A stretch of DNA of 23,713 nucleotides from Stagonosporopsis chrysanthemi (Eukaryota > Ascomycota > Dothideomycetes > Pleosporales > Didymellaceae), in the NCBI GenBank assembly GCA_022560025.1, contig JAFISE010000315.1, forward strand, positions 1-23,713, written 5' to 3'. The notes under the pieces are model-generated. The model saw nothing but the letters and a program-made list of their open reading frames with translations. It had not been told where the DNA came from and searched no databases. The translations under genes and the position numbers were made by a program. Below are positions 9,395 through 19,235 of this stretch, piece by piece. Numbering within the stretch: position 1 is the first letter of the stretch; every line of letters starts with the position of its first letter.

Positions 9395-10131
9395 GCGTTA
9401 GTAAATAGAATTACAAAGGTTGTTATTATATACAAATAACTACACACGCATAATAAATATCTCTCTTACTTACTATTTTTATTTCTTAGCTTTTAACTAT
9501 ATTTATTGTATATTGCGCACAGACAGCATATATTGCCTAAACTTCTTAAAGGTTTAGCTTTAAAAAGCTGCACTTCTAGATTAACTTTTAAATAATTAGG
9601 TATAACAGCACTAACTACTATAATTACTATAAAAAGCTACTATAGCAGAGTAAGAAGATATTAAGAACTCTTGTAAAAGAAGGTAATAATACAATAATAT
9701 AGTTAGTAAAGGTGCTTGCAGAAAGACAACTTGTTATAGGCTAATACTCTGTTTTCTGCTAGTAAGCTGCTAAAAACTAGGTTTTCTAGCACAAATAGCT
9801 CTAATAATAATATTAGATACTAGAAGGTAAAAATATAGGCACAAAAGGTAAGATTACCTATGCACAGTATTTCTAGTACTAGTACTAGACAGATACCTCT
9901 AAACTACTAGAGAAGCTACTATATTACCTGTACTAAAATCCTAAGACTATATTGTAGTACTTAGACTCTGTAAGAAGCTAACTCTGTTTAGGTAATAAGT
10001 ACATATAGGTACAATATATTTAATTTAATAAAATACTACTATAAAAGCAGTGTGCTTAGATATATATATAATAGTATAGGTATTAATATAAATAAACAAG
10101 CAATCTGTATACTAGCTGCGTTGTATCTAAC
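9395..10131. other. Unassigned spacer between the two Fot1/pogo copies
   Basis: This is 0.74 kb of AT-rich sequence. On the + strand a frame from about 9780 to 10070 reads with few stops (an ITYAQYFQYQYQ-like stretch near 9860) and might be a decayed exon, but I recognise no family. It contains no TIR of the flanking transposons and no tandem repeat. It lacks TCA, CCA, TGA and TGG like the rest, so it was probably repeated DNA that underwent RIP, or was reached by RIP spreading. Confidence 0.4.
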
Positions 10132-10133
10132 TA

Positions 10134-10173
10134 ATATGTCTGTGCACTAAACGCTTAGAGTTACTAAATACTT
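10134..10173 (+). repeat. Left terminal inverted repeat of copy 2
   Basis: It matches the left TIR of copy 1 except for C/T and G/A changes, and pairs inverted with 12228-12267. Confidence 0.85.
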
Positions 10174-10534
10174 ACTCTAGGCCTTATAGCTTATTATAAA
10201 AATAAGGCTATAAAGCTATATATAATAGTTATTATTGTAAGATATTTTAGTAAAGTGTTCTATAGACTTATAAAAATAATATCTTTTATATAAATTATCT
10301 ATATAAAGTAGTAGTGCAGCTACTATAGGTAGTATAAGTATAAGTAGCTAAAAGAGGCGTTATAGGCTTTAAGCAACTATAAGCACTTACACTATAATAT
10401 ATAAGCTTTAGTTTAACTATAAAAGCTTTTAAAGTTGTAGTCTTGCCTTTTTAAGATAATTGTAAGGCTTTTGCAGTATTATTAGCTTGTTTAGTAGCAG
10501 CTCTAGCAGCTTTCTAAGCGTCTATTACTTAATA

Positions 10535-12045
10535 TTCTTCTGCTTTTATCCTTGCACGCTTTTTTTTTTTTCTTAGCTGCTGTTAACACTTTTCTTTTTT
10601 AATCTTCTCCTTGTATAGCTTATTAGCAGCTGCTAACTTCTTTATTTTAACCTTTCTTTACTCTTTTTTTTTTTTTCTGCCTTAGTAACTACTATCTAAA
10701 CTTATACTTTTTAAATAGCTTAAAGTAACTATATTATAGCTCTGCTATAATACTCTTAATACTGTTACAAGTCTAATTACTTACTAGATTGCTTTTAACA
10801 CTTTTACTTCTTATATAGCTTTTGCTGCAAGCTATCTAGTTTGTTATAAAAGAGCTCTACCTAGGTTAATAAGTAGTAGATAGTTTAGCTAAGCTTTTAA
10901 GTACCTATACTACAAGGATTCTTTACCTTTGTATGTAGTATAATACAAGCTTTAAGCTAGTCTTGTGCTAAATAAGCTATAAAACTAAAAGTAACTAAGC
11001 CTAGGCTAATAAGTATTGTATAGTAGAATCTATTAAGTATAATATTAGAGTTTATTAAGCTTATCTTTATAGCTGTAAAGGCTTTTTATATAAGCTTAGA
11101 TATAAATATAGCTACTTAAGCAGGCTAAAACAAGCTAACAAAGTTATCTTTTGTTAATAGAAATAGACTTTAAGTCTTCTAAAAGTAGTTGTCTAGCTTA
11201 GAGGTATATATAGAAGAGAGTAGCTTAAAGCAGACTATATCTAATAGCTATAGCGTCTAGGTACTGTAAAGTAGTAACACAGCTAGTATAATCTAGTTCT
11301 TATTATAGTAGTTAATAAAGTCCTTTGTTAGGTAACTGCTATAGCTATCTACTATTAAAAGCTTATAGCTCTAATATACTTTTGCCTTTGTATAACAATT
11401 AAATACCTGTTTAAGCTAGGCTAGTCTAATATTATTGTTTGTCTAGCTAGTAGGCAAAGAAGCTATATAAATTAAGTAGTTTTCTACCTCTATATTAGCT
11501 ACCTAATAACTCTAGATTGTAGAGTTTTTTAATACAAATATAATGCTTAGTAGTAGTGTAGTACTATCTATGCAGACTGCTGCTAATAAGCTTACCTACT
11601 TACGTAAGCTATCTTAATAAGCCTGTTAAACCTCTTTCTTCTTATATTAATACCTACTAAAGATATATTTTGTTCTTTTTAGTACTTTAATTATAAACCT
11701 TTTTTTATCTATATTATATATATATATAAGCTTAATAAAGTATTTAATAATCTTTTTATATAAAATATTAAAGTATAGCTTATACTTATACTTAGACTTA
11801 GTATTATAGTAATTAGAGTTTATACTAGTTGTTTATTTAGCTATAATATAGTTATAGTAATAGTGTAAAAAGTGTATAACCTAGCTCTTAGAAACCTTCC
11901 CCTGTATAATAAAAGATATAAAATTTTGTACTATAGTCTTTATAAGTGCTATATAATGCGTAGTAAGCCTTTTTATATACTTAAGTAGGTTAGATTCTTG
12001 TTAGTTGTTAAGCTTTTAGTTGTTATAATACTTAATATGTTAAGA
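10535..12045 (-). pseudogene. Fot1/pogo-family DDE transposase, RIP-inactivated (copy 2)
   Basis: It carries the same order of landmarks as copy 1: helix-turn-helix part towards 11900, first Asp codon at 11707-11709 in a YNIDKK-like context, second Asp codon at 11347-11349 in the degraded DGHGSH site, the degraded PPHSTHxLQPLDV stretch near 11250-11310, and a Lys-rich tail near 10540-10720. Homopolymer T runs in the tail (10560-10571, 10666-10677) differ from copy 1 by C-to-T changes. Many in-frame stops make it non-functional. A stop or change seen in only one copy shows RIP hit the copies independently. Confidence 0.85.
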
Positions 12046-12227
12046 GACCTATATACTATAATACGTGCATAACAATATTATGTACAATATACTGTGTTTT
12101 TCTATAATATTTATATAGACAAGTTTATTGCTAGAGTTTAAATTATATATTTCTATAAGAGCAGCTTCTAACCTTAGTATAGTGTTAAGTTGTTACATGT
12201 TTAAAAATAGTGTTATTTTAGTATCCT

Positions 12228-12267
12228 AGGCGTTTAGTAACTCTAAGTTTTTAGTACATAGACACAG
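12228..12267 (-). repeat. Right terminal inverted repeat of copy 2
   Basis: It is the inverted partner of 10134-10173, followed by TA at 12268-12269, which also abuts copy 3. Confidence 0.85.
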
Positions 12268-12269
12268 TA

Positions 12270-13180
12270 CTATATCTGTGTGCATAATGCCTAGATTTGT
12301 GTAACACTTACTCTAAGCCTTAAAGCTTATTACAAAATAAAGTTATAGAGCTATATATAATAGCTATTATTGTTAAATAATTTATTAGTCTGTTTTATAG
12401 ACTTATATAACAAAGTTCTTTTATATAAACTATTTATATAAAGTAACTATATAGCTGCTGTAAGTAGTATAAGTATGTACAGGTAAAAAAGGCATTACAA
12501 GCTTTAAGTAACTATACATACTTATACTATAATATATAAGCTTTTTTTTTACTATAAAAGCTTTTAAAGCTGTTTTATTACTTTTTTAAAACAATTATAT
12601 AGCTTTTTAGGCATTATAAGCTTGCTTCTAATATTCTTTTTTAGCTTTGTATTTAGCTACTTCTTCTGCCTTTTTAGCTTTAATACAGTCTTTCTCTTTC
12701 TTCTCTCTTGCCTACTACTTATACTTCTTCTAAGCTACTTGCTCCTTATATAGCTTATTAGCGTGCCTAAGTTTAGCTATCTCTGCTTTTCTAGCTTTTT
12801 TTGCCTTAGCTTCTTATTATTTTACTTGCTTATACTAGCGTGCTTTATTAATTCTACAAGGAAAGTAAAACACTACTCTACTGTAATACTTCTTAGGTTC
12901 TTAGAAGTTAAAAGGTTTGCTCTTCTTCTTATACTTCTTCTAAGTCTTAAGAACCTCTTTTAAGCCTACTATCTTATAGTAGAGTAGCTAGTTTTAGACT
13001 AAGATGTAGTAGAGAGAGCAGCTAATCTTCTTTAGCTCTTTACTACTCTTATCTTTAGCTACCTTGCGCAGTAGAGTCTCTATTTTAAGCTAATCTTTAC
13101 TAGAATAAGTTAAAGAAGAGCTTCTGCTAGTATTAGAAGCCTAAGAAGAAGGCTTAGCAAAGTAGTAAAGGATAATATTA
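12270..13180 (-). mobile_element. Diverged, truncated Fot1/pogo relative (copy 3)
   Basis: The left end CTATATCTGTGTGCATAATG matches the terminal CTGTGTCT and ACATGTCT motifs of copies 1 and 2 at the same distance from the TA (12268-12269). The next 280 bp align with the left part of copies 1 and 2, including the AGCTATATATAATAG and TTATATAAA blocks. Homology at the DNA level then weakens. The - strand still encodes a Lys/Arg-rich tail of the same type. No DDE-core motif and no matching right TIR were found up to 13436, so the element has lost its transposase N-terminal and catalytic parts, or belongs to a related family with a different interior. Confidence 0.65.
12640..13110 (-). pseudogene. 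C-terminal part of a pogo-like transposase (copy 3)
   Basis: Read on the - strand from about 13110, the frame is strongly basic, with stretches like KYKKKSKPF, KAKKAEIAKLR and ANKLYKEQVA at about 12750-12910. It is interrupted by TAG/TAA where Gln or Trp probably stood. The position relative to the TIR and the composition match the tail of the transposases in copies 1 and 2. The catalytic part is missing. The open frame on the other strand at 12763-12963 is a mirror of this low-complexity tail and is not a gene. Confidence 0.5.
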
Positions 13181-13600
13181 GGTTAGAAAAGCTAGTTAGT
13201 TAGTTGGTTAGTATTTATTTTACGTCTAGTTAATAAAGAATAAGTCTACTATCTTGCTTCTTAAAGGGCATATACAACGTGCTAAGCTATAGAATTACAG
13301 TGCTAACACACTACCTTAGAAAGTATTTCTTGCCTATATAGGTATTGCTACTATTTTAAAGCTGCAGCTCTTTTTCTAGTTAGAGAGACTAGGCAATATA
13401 TATATATTAAGGTAATTTCCTTGTGTTTTAAGGTATTTATATACTAAGGTAAAAGAAAAAAAGAAAAAGAAAGTAAGTAAGTGTATATATATAAAAAAAA
13501 AGATAAGAAGAAAAAAAAAAAAAAAGAAAAGAAACAGAGAGTTTTGTAGCTAATATACTAGACCTGCTTCTGCTAGGTACTACATTGCTTGTTACTATTA
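13181..13600. other. Junction zone with a long A/G-rich tract
   Basis: Between copy 3 and the LINE lies AT-rich sequence without a recognised gene. At 13445-13531 the + strand is almost purely A and G with one short TATATA interruption, including a run of at least 15 A. A LINE on the - strand would normally end in a T run on the + strand, so this tract does not look like its poly-A tail. It may be part of the LINE 3' untranslated region or the end of another element. An open frame at 13437-13658 on the - strand exists only because this tract encodes Phe/Leu; it overlaps the end of the LINE ORF2 in another frame. Confidence 0.4.
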
Positions 13601-13639
13601 CAAGGCTGCAGGAGCTAACAAAGGCAGATCTTAGTATAG

Positions 13640-16600
13640 TATTATATAAGCTAGACAAAGGCCTTAAAGGCTTCTAGATCTTTAATTAGCTCTGCAGTAT
13701 ACACTAGGCCCTTAGCCTAGCTAGATAGCAGTGTAAGTAGTTAAAGTAGCTATTAGCTAAAGGTCTCTAAAGTCTTATAGCAGAGTATAAAGTACTTTAG
13801 TATTTTGTTTTATCTATATAAGCAGGTAAGGTTTTTGTCTTTATAGTTGTACTTTTAGTAGTACTAGGTAAAGTCTCTATACATAGATTAAATAGAGAAG
13901 AGCCTAGCTAAAGTAGCTCTTAGTAGGTCTAGCTCTTTTAGACTACTACATAGTATATAGTCTAAGTTCTAGCTTTTATACTACTTAGAAAGCTTAGTCT
14001 TCTTATTAGACTACTAAGTCTGTTGTGTGTGCTAAAGCATCTTGCAGGCTATTGTTTTAATACCTAAGAGTATAGGCATAGCTGCCTTTCTAGTTAAGAG
14101 TAATAGGTGCTAAGCTTCTAAGTTAGTAAGTCTGTCTGCTGCTTTGTTTTCTTTAATACCTAGGTGTCTAAAGGCCTATTTAATAGAGACGTTGTGTGTC
14201 TCTATAGTACTATAGCACTCTAAGAAGGCTTATTATAAAGTAAAAGGTATAATGCCTCTAAGGCACTATATAACTAAGGTACTATCTATATATAGCTAGA
14301 TTTAGTAAGTATAAAGTGCTAGCTGTCTAATAGTGTGTTAAAAGCCTTTCTATACTCTAATAGCCTCTATATTAAAGACGTGTGCAGTAGAGTAGAGTAA
14401 GCTGTATTTAGTCTGCAGTTACTTTCTATCTTAATATACTACAAAGCTATAAGTAACTTACTTTTCTTTGTTTTTTGTGTACTGTTTAGATCTATCTAAG
14501 AAGATAGCAATATCTAAAAGTAGAAAGTTAGTCTACTATTTTTAAAATACTTTTACTACACTTTTTTTATCTATGCCTATTATTAGGTCTGTTTAGCAGC
14601 TAGGTAAGTAGTAAAGAGCTAATAGTGTTGTTCTAAGAATCTTAGGCAGTAGAGATCCTAGGTACTAGACTTTAGTCTGTATTTGCTGCAGCTTTCTAGC
14701 TAACCTACCTATGCTTATCTTTATAGCTGCTGTATAGCTAGCAAGTAGGTATTCTGTATCTATTGTGTGTAGATATATTGCAAAGCAGAGTTTAGCTTCT
14801 TTTAATATATTAGTAGCAAAAAGTAGTCTAGCGTCTTAGAAGAGAGTAGTAATAGAGGTTGTTTACTATACTAAGAGAATCTCTTTAGCTGCTATAGCTA
14901 GTGTTTTGTCTATAACTGCTATGTACTACTCTATATAGGTGCTAACCTTAATAAGTCTACTAAGTTTTAGTGTATATAGAAGCTTTATATAACCTCTGTA
15001 CTAGCACTTAGCTCTATATAGAAGAAACAGGTATATATAAGTTATTATAGCTTTGTAAAGAAAGCTAGCTAGTAGTCTGTAAGCTATATTTGCTAGGCTA
15101 CAAATATAATAAGCTACCTTAGCTACTTTTATATTGTGTATAGCTATATAGCACTTAAAGGTAAGCTTGCAGTTAAACTAGATCCTTAGCTATTAGAGGG
15201 CTAGCTAGGTTCTTAATATATTTAGCAAGATTAGATAGATTATAAGATGTTTGTCTACTATACAAAGTAGTGCGTAGCTGCTCTTCTATTAAGTAAAGTA
15301 GATTATTTCTTATTTTTCTAGGGCAAAGGTAACTTTATTAGCTGCGCCCTATACTTTAATCTGTTATAGGTCTGCTGCTAAAAGCTAGACGTTCTTATTA
15401 AAAGAGTGTAAGGCCTAATATAAGTATATATTATCTGCGTATCTAAATCTTCTTTCTATGTCTATAGACAGTAGCTCTGCTAAGTATAGTGTGTATAGGA
15501 CTAGAAAGAGGGGTAAGCTCTATAGTGTGCTGTAGGCAACTAGGTAGCTAGAAGTAGTAACTTAGTCTAGGCAGACTTAAACTCTTTAATTAGTAAAGAA
15601 AAAGTTAATAAAGAAGAAAGTCTTTTAAAGCTAGCTCTGTTAGGCTATCTAGTGTAGTAGGCAGTTCTTAAGAAGAGTATTAAAGGCGTCTTGTACGTCT
15701 AAGGTTACTATTATAACGTGCTAGTCTTTTACTTATACTGCTTCTATGTTGTAAGTAAACGCTGTAGTTAGATCTATAGCAGAGCGCTTTAGGAAAGCGC
15801 CTTTATACTAAGAGCTAAGAATCTTGTAGGTTATAGCAGTCTACATAATTCTTCTAGCTACTATCTTTTTAAAGCCCTTTCTAATACAAGAAAAGAGTGC
15901 TATAAGTTTCTAGAATTAGAGTAATATCTAATCTTTCTTTCTTACCTTAGGTATTATAGCTACTTCTGCAAGCTTTTACTAGCCTAGAAAGTAGTTAAGT
16001 TAAAGGTATTGCTAGAAGATTTGTTGTATAAGTTCTCTTACCTAGGCCTAGCAGGCATAGAGCAGTTGCACTGTAAAGCAGTTTATTCTTAGCAAGGTGC
16101 TAGAGACCCTTATTATATTTTACTTAGCTTCTTTTAGTAAGATATATATGCTCTAAGAGAGAAGCACTGTTGCTTTCTACTCTAGTTAGTAGCTAAGGTC
16201 GTCTTTTACTATATAGCAGTTAAAGACTTGCTTTTAAAGTACTTCTACTTTCTTTAAAGAGTTAGATATTGTTTTACTGTCTACTATAAGAAAAGTGTCC
16301 TAATAGTTTAGTATAAGCTTGTGCTAAGCAACTACTTTAAATAAATCTTTGCTGTCTTTAGTATTGTTAAGGATATATCTCTAGTATTATCTTTTAGCTT
16401 GTTAGACTGTTATTTTAAAAGCTTGTATTTCTTTTAGTAAAGTGCTGCTACTGTAGTACTATCTAGCATGTTTGTAAGCTTAGTAGGCTGTCTTATACTC
16501 TTTTGTCTACTACAGTGCAGCACATCTTTACTTATAATCTAGCTTGCTTACTGTCTTTATAGAGTGCTAAACTGCCTTTATTAGTATTATAACACATCTA

Positions 16601-17420
16601 TTAAGCTATACTGCACCTTAAGCCCTAAGTAGGTCTAGGATGTTCTAGATGCCTATCTTAACAAGCTTTATAAACTTAGGTAGGCTTACTTCTATAACTT
16701 AGTAGTAGTATTAATCTAAGTACTGTATACTTTTTATAAAAGTAAGAATATAGGTTACTATTATTTTATAGTCTAAACTACTGTATATACTTACATTAAC
16801 TTATAATTAAGTAAATAGAATGTTAGAAAAAGTAAGGTTAATAACCTAGCCTGCTTAGTATGTTAGCTATTCTAAGATACTAATGTAGTCTATAGAAGTA
16901 GCAGCAGCCTATCTAGCTAGCTTAGTACTTTTGTTAGCTGCGCTAGCAGCTAGGTTAAAAGACTTGTACTTAGTATTAAAGTTACCCCTTATAAAGTACT
17001 ATTAAGAAGGTGTTAAATATATAATATACTATATTACACTAAGAGTATATAGCTATCTGTAGTAGTTTAGTATAGAGACTCTGTTTACAACAGCTTATAG
17101 TAAGTCTAGGTAATTAAAGCTTTCTTTAGCCTAGAGTTTAAAGTAGTGCTCTTTGTAAATATATATTATTACTTTAAGGCAGGTTAAGCCTAGTATATTA
17201 AAGGCATTTTAGGTGCTAATAGGTGCAAGATATCTGTAGCCTAGGTAGGTAAAAGTTCTTAAGTTAGCACAGGTAAAAGGTTCTTAGACGTATACTATGT
17301 CTATACTCTTCTAAAAGGATACTTCTAGTATAGTAATATAGTAGAGAGAGCTCTTGCTAACGTTAGCTTAGCACACGCAGAGTTAGTTTCCCTGCTAGCT
17401 AGGCTGTTAATACTTATTAC
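13640..17420 (-). pseudogene. LINE ORF2: endonuclease, reverse transcriptase, RNase H, zinc finger (dead)
   Basis: This polyprotein nicks the target and copies the RNA at the nick. Read from about 17420 on the - strand, an APE-like endonuclease shows DIVYV-stop-EP (17280-17303; the family has DIVxxQEP) and a GYRYLAPIST stretch after it. The reverse transcriptase begins at VAIIPKVRKKD (about 15920-15955), continues with KLIALFSCIRKGFKKIVARR and a LDVQDAFN-type catalytic A motif near 15690-15710, and has YADN in place of YADD at 15430-15441. RNase H has IAIFLDRSKQ (family DGS) at 14480-14505, IEA at 14361-14375, IDS at 14278-14290 and HLGIKENKAAD near 14140-14165, so all acidic positions can be traced. 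A C-terminal finger near 13785-13828 keeps two cysteines of CxC-H-C. TAG/TAA codons throughout kill it. Confidence 0.85.
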
Positions 17421-17569
17421 AGGTAAAGAGTGTGTACAAGTATTTTAGTATATAGATAGTAGTTTATTACTTATACTAGTGTCTTTTCTCTCTAAGGTTA
17501 AGAAGTTAGTATAGATAGTTAGTTGTAAGCATAGACTATTAGCAGATATATTTCTTACATTTAGGTTTA

Positions 17570-18950
17570 CACAGCCTGCAGTAGCTTATCTTAGTCTCTT
17601 TTCTCTGCTATTAGTAGGTAAAGATACTTAAGAAGCACTGCTTATTTCTATTATAGCTGCTCTGCTATCTTCTTTAAGTGCTTGCTTTTAGAAAGAAGAG
17701 TAAAGAGCTAAGATCTCTTAGGTAGCTTCTAAGAGAGTACTTTTATACTACAGTATTGTCTAGTAAAGAGTTGCCTCTACTATCTTGTAAAGATACTAAT
17801 ATATTACTCTACCTGCACAGTAGACAGTATTTAGTTTAGCTTTAGTAGGCTTAATTATGTGTTTATACACCTAGTAAAAAGTAGCTAGGCAGTTAGAGTA
17901 ACTAGCTAGGTGTAAGCTATAGTAGTTAGCACACTTAGCTTTATAGTAATAGTCTATACTATAAGGCCCTTAATATCTATTTGTGTAGTCTCTATAGTAT
18001 ATATAGTAGGCAACTTATATATAGTAAGTAATATTATAGTACTACTAGCAGCCTAAGTTGTATTTTTAGATAGTAGAGTGTTTATAAATTTCTTTTAAGA
18101 ATTAGCTAGTACTAAAGAGCTAAAATAAGTAGACTAGCTCTTTATATAATATAATCTATATAGTAAGTCTATTTTAGTTAGCTTTATAGTATAAAGGCTT
18201 GTAGCTAACTAGCTACTTGCTTGTTTATAAGCAGACTTTTTTTTTTACTAGCTAAGTAGTAGTAAGTAGTTTAGTACTGTCTAGAGTCTAGAAAGAGCTA
18301 GGTACTCTTTGTACAGCGTAGTTAATCTAGTGTTCTAAGATCTTAATTGCCTCTCTACTTAGAGCTTTTACTATAAGCTCTTAGTTTCCTTAAGTTAAAA
18401 GTTAATCTTTAATTATTTTATTTACTAGCGTAATTACTTAGCTTGTATTAATTAGTAATATAGTAAAGATATTTTAAAGAGTAATTTCTTTTATACTCTT
18501 ATATACTGCTTGTCTTATTATAAAAAAAGAAAGTTGTTATAATTATACTAATAGGTTAGAGATTGTAATAAAAATTTAAATGTCTTCTTTTAGCTTAGAA
18601 AGCAGGTTAAGCTAAGACCTAGCAGAGTTTAAGAGCCTACTGCTACCCCTGCTTAGTGCTGTGTTTTAAAGGTCTCTAGCTACGTCTACTTAAGAGTAGC
18701 GTCCTAATTCTTAGCTCTTAGAGTTGCTTTAATTAGTGTTGCTGCTCTAGCAGAAGCTAGAGGGAGAATTGCTTTAAGAGAGAGAGGTTAGAGCCCTAAT
18801 AACTTTCTACTGCAGTTCTGCAGCAATCCTAGCTTCTTAAGAGTTAGAATAGCCTTCTGCATAATAATCTACAGCTGCTGCAAAAGCAGTAGTAATAGTG
18901 TTCTATAGCTAGGTAATTTCCTAAGTCTTAGTAATATAGCGTTAGATAGT
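17570..18950 (-). pseudogene. LINE ORF1 (gag-like) with CCHC zinc knuckle, dead
   Basis: The RNA-binding partner of ORF2 is expected upstream of it. On the - strand at 17889-17933 the frame reads CANYYSLHLASYSNC, a degraded knuckle of the CANC-GGPH-C type seen in fungal Tad-like ORF1 proteins; the second Cys has become Tyr. Upstream the frame is Ala/Thr/Lys-rich with many stops, and a poorly readable first part lies at 18600-18950. The start codon and the ORF1/ORF2 boundary cannot be fixed. Confidence 0.6.
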
Positions 18951-18991
18951 ATTAGAGACTTAGAGTTTAAGAGCGCCCTTAGGCTAGCAAA

Positions 18992-19172
18992 TAGGTGCAG
19001 GGTACCTAGCAGTAGGTAGGAGTAGAGTTGGGGTCGCACAGACCTAGGGGTAGTAGTAGAGTAGAGGTTGCACAGGCTAGGGGTAGAGGTTAGGTAGAAG
19101 TACCTCTAGCGTAGGTAGGGGTAGAAGTTAAGTTGCACAGACCTAAGTTAGGGTTAGGTTCAGAGTACCTAG
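18992..19172 (-). repeat. GC-richer repeated tract at the LINE 5' end
   Basis: A unit starting GTACCTAGCAG or GTACCTCTAGCG recurs at 18992, 19100 and 19165. Inner motifs TAGGGGTAGA and GTTGCACAGACCTA recur within it. The + strand is markedly G-rich compared with everything around it and keeps a TGG (about 19029) and a TCA (about 19160). It may be the variable-number promoter repeat of the LINE, or a separate minisatellite between the LINE and the hAT element. Confidence 0.6.
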
Positions 19173-19235
19173 CAGGGTTACATCTACGCTAATATAAATA
19201 TAGTATAGTAGCTTAACTTTATTTCTTAATTTAGA

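Larger units (their letters stand above)
10134..12267 (-). mobile_element. Fot1/pogo-type DNA transposon, copy 2, full length
   Basis: It is 2134 bp, same family and orientation as copy 1. TIRs are at 10134-10173 (ATATGTCTGTGCACTAAAC) and the reverse complement of 12228-12267 (CTGTGTCTATGTACTAAAA). TA flanks both ends (10132-10133 and 12268-12269). The right TA is directly followed by the terminus of copy 3, so copy 2 seems inserted at, or beside, the end of an older relative. Confidence 0.9.
13600..19172 (-). mobile_element. Non-LTR retrotransposon (LINE), Tad/I-like, RIP-degraded
   Basis: On the - strand, in order from the right, are a GC-richer repeat tract, ORF1 with a zinc knuckle, an APE-type endonuclease, a reverse transcriptase, an RNase H and a Cys/His finger. 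This is the full domain order of fungal Tad1-like LINEs. The length of about 5.5 kb is close to a complete element. The ends are not sharp: the right end may be at the CAGGG near 19173, the left end anywhere from 13437 to 13640. No target-site duplication was found. Confidence 0.8.

Noticed and set aside
12763..12963. Open frame of 66 codons on the + strand
   Set aside because: It lies opposite the Lys-rich tail of the copy 3 transposase; its Leu/Phe/Ser-rich product is what the reverse complement of Lys codons gives.
13437..13658. Open frame of 73 codons on the - strand
   Set aside because: Its length comes from the A/G tract read as Phe/Leu/Ser; the N-terminal part overlaps the end of LINE ORF2 in another frame. 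No start context or homology was seen.
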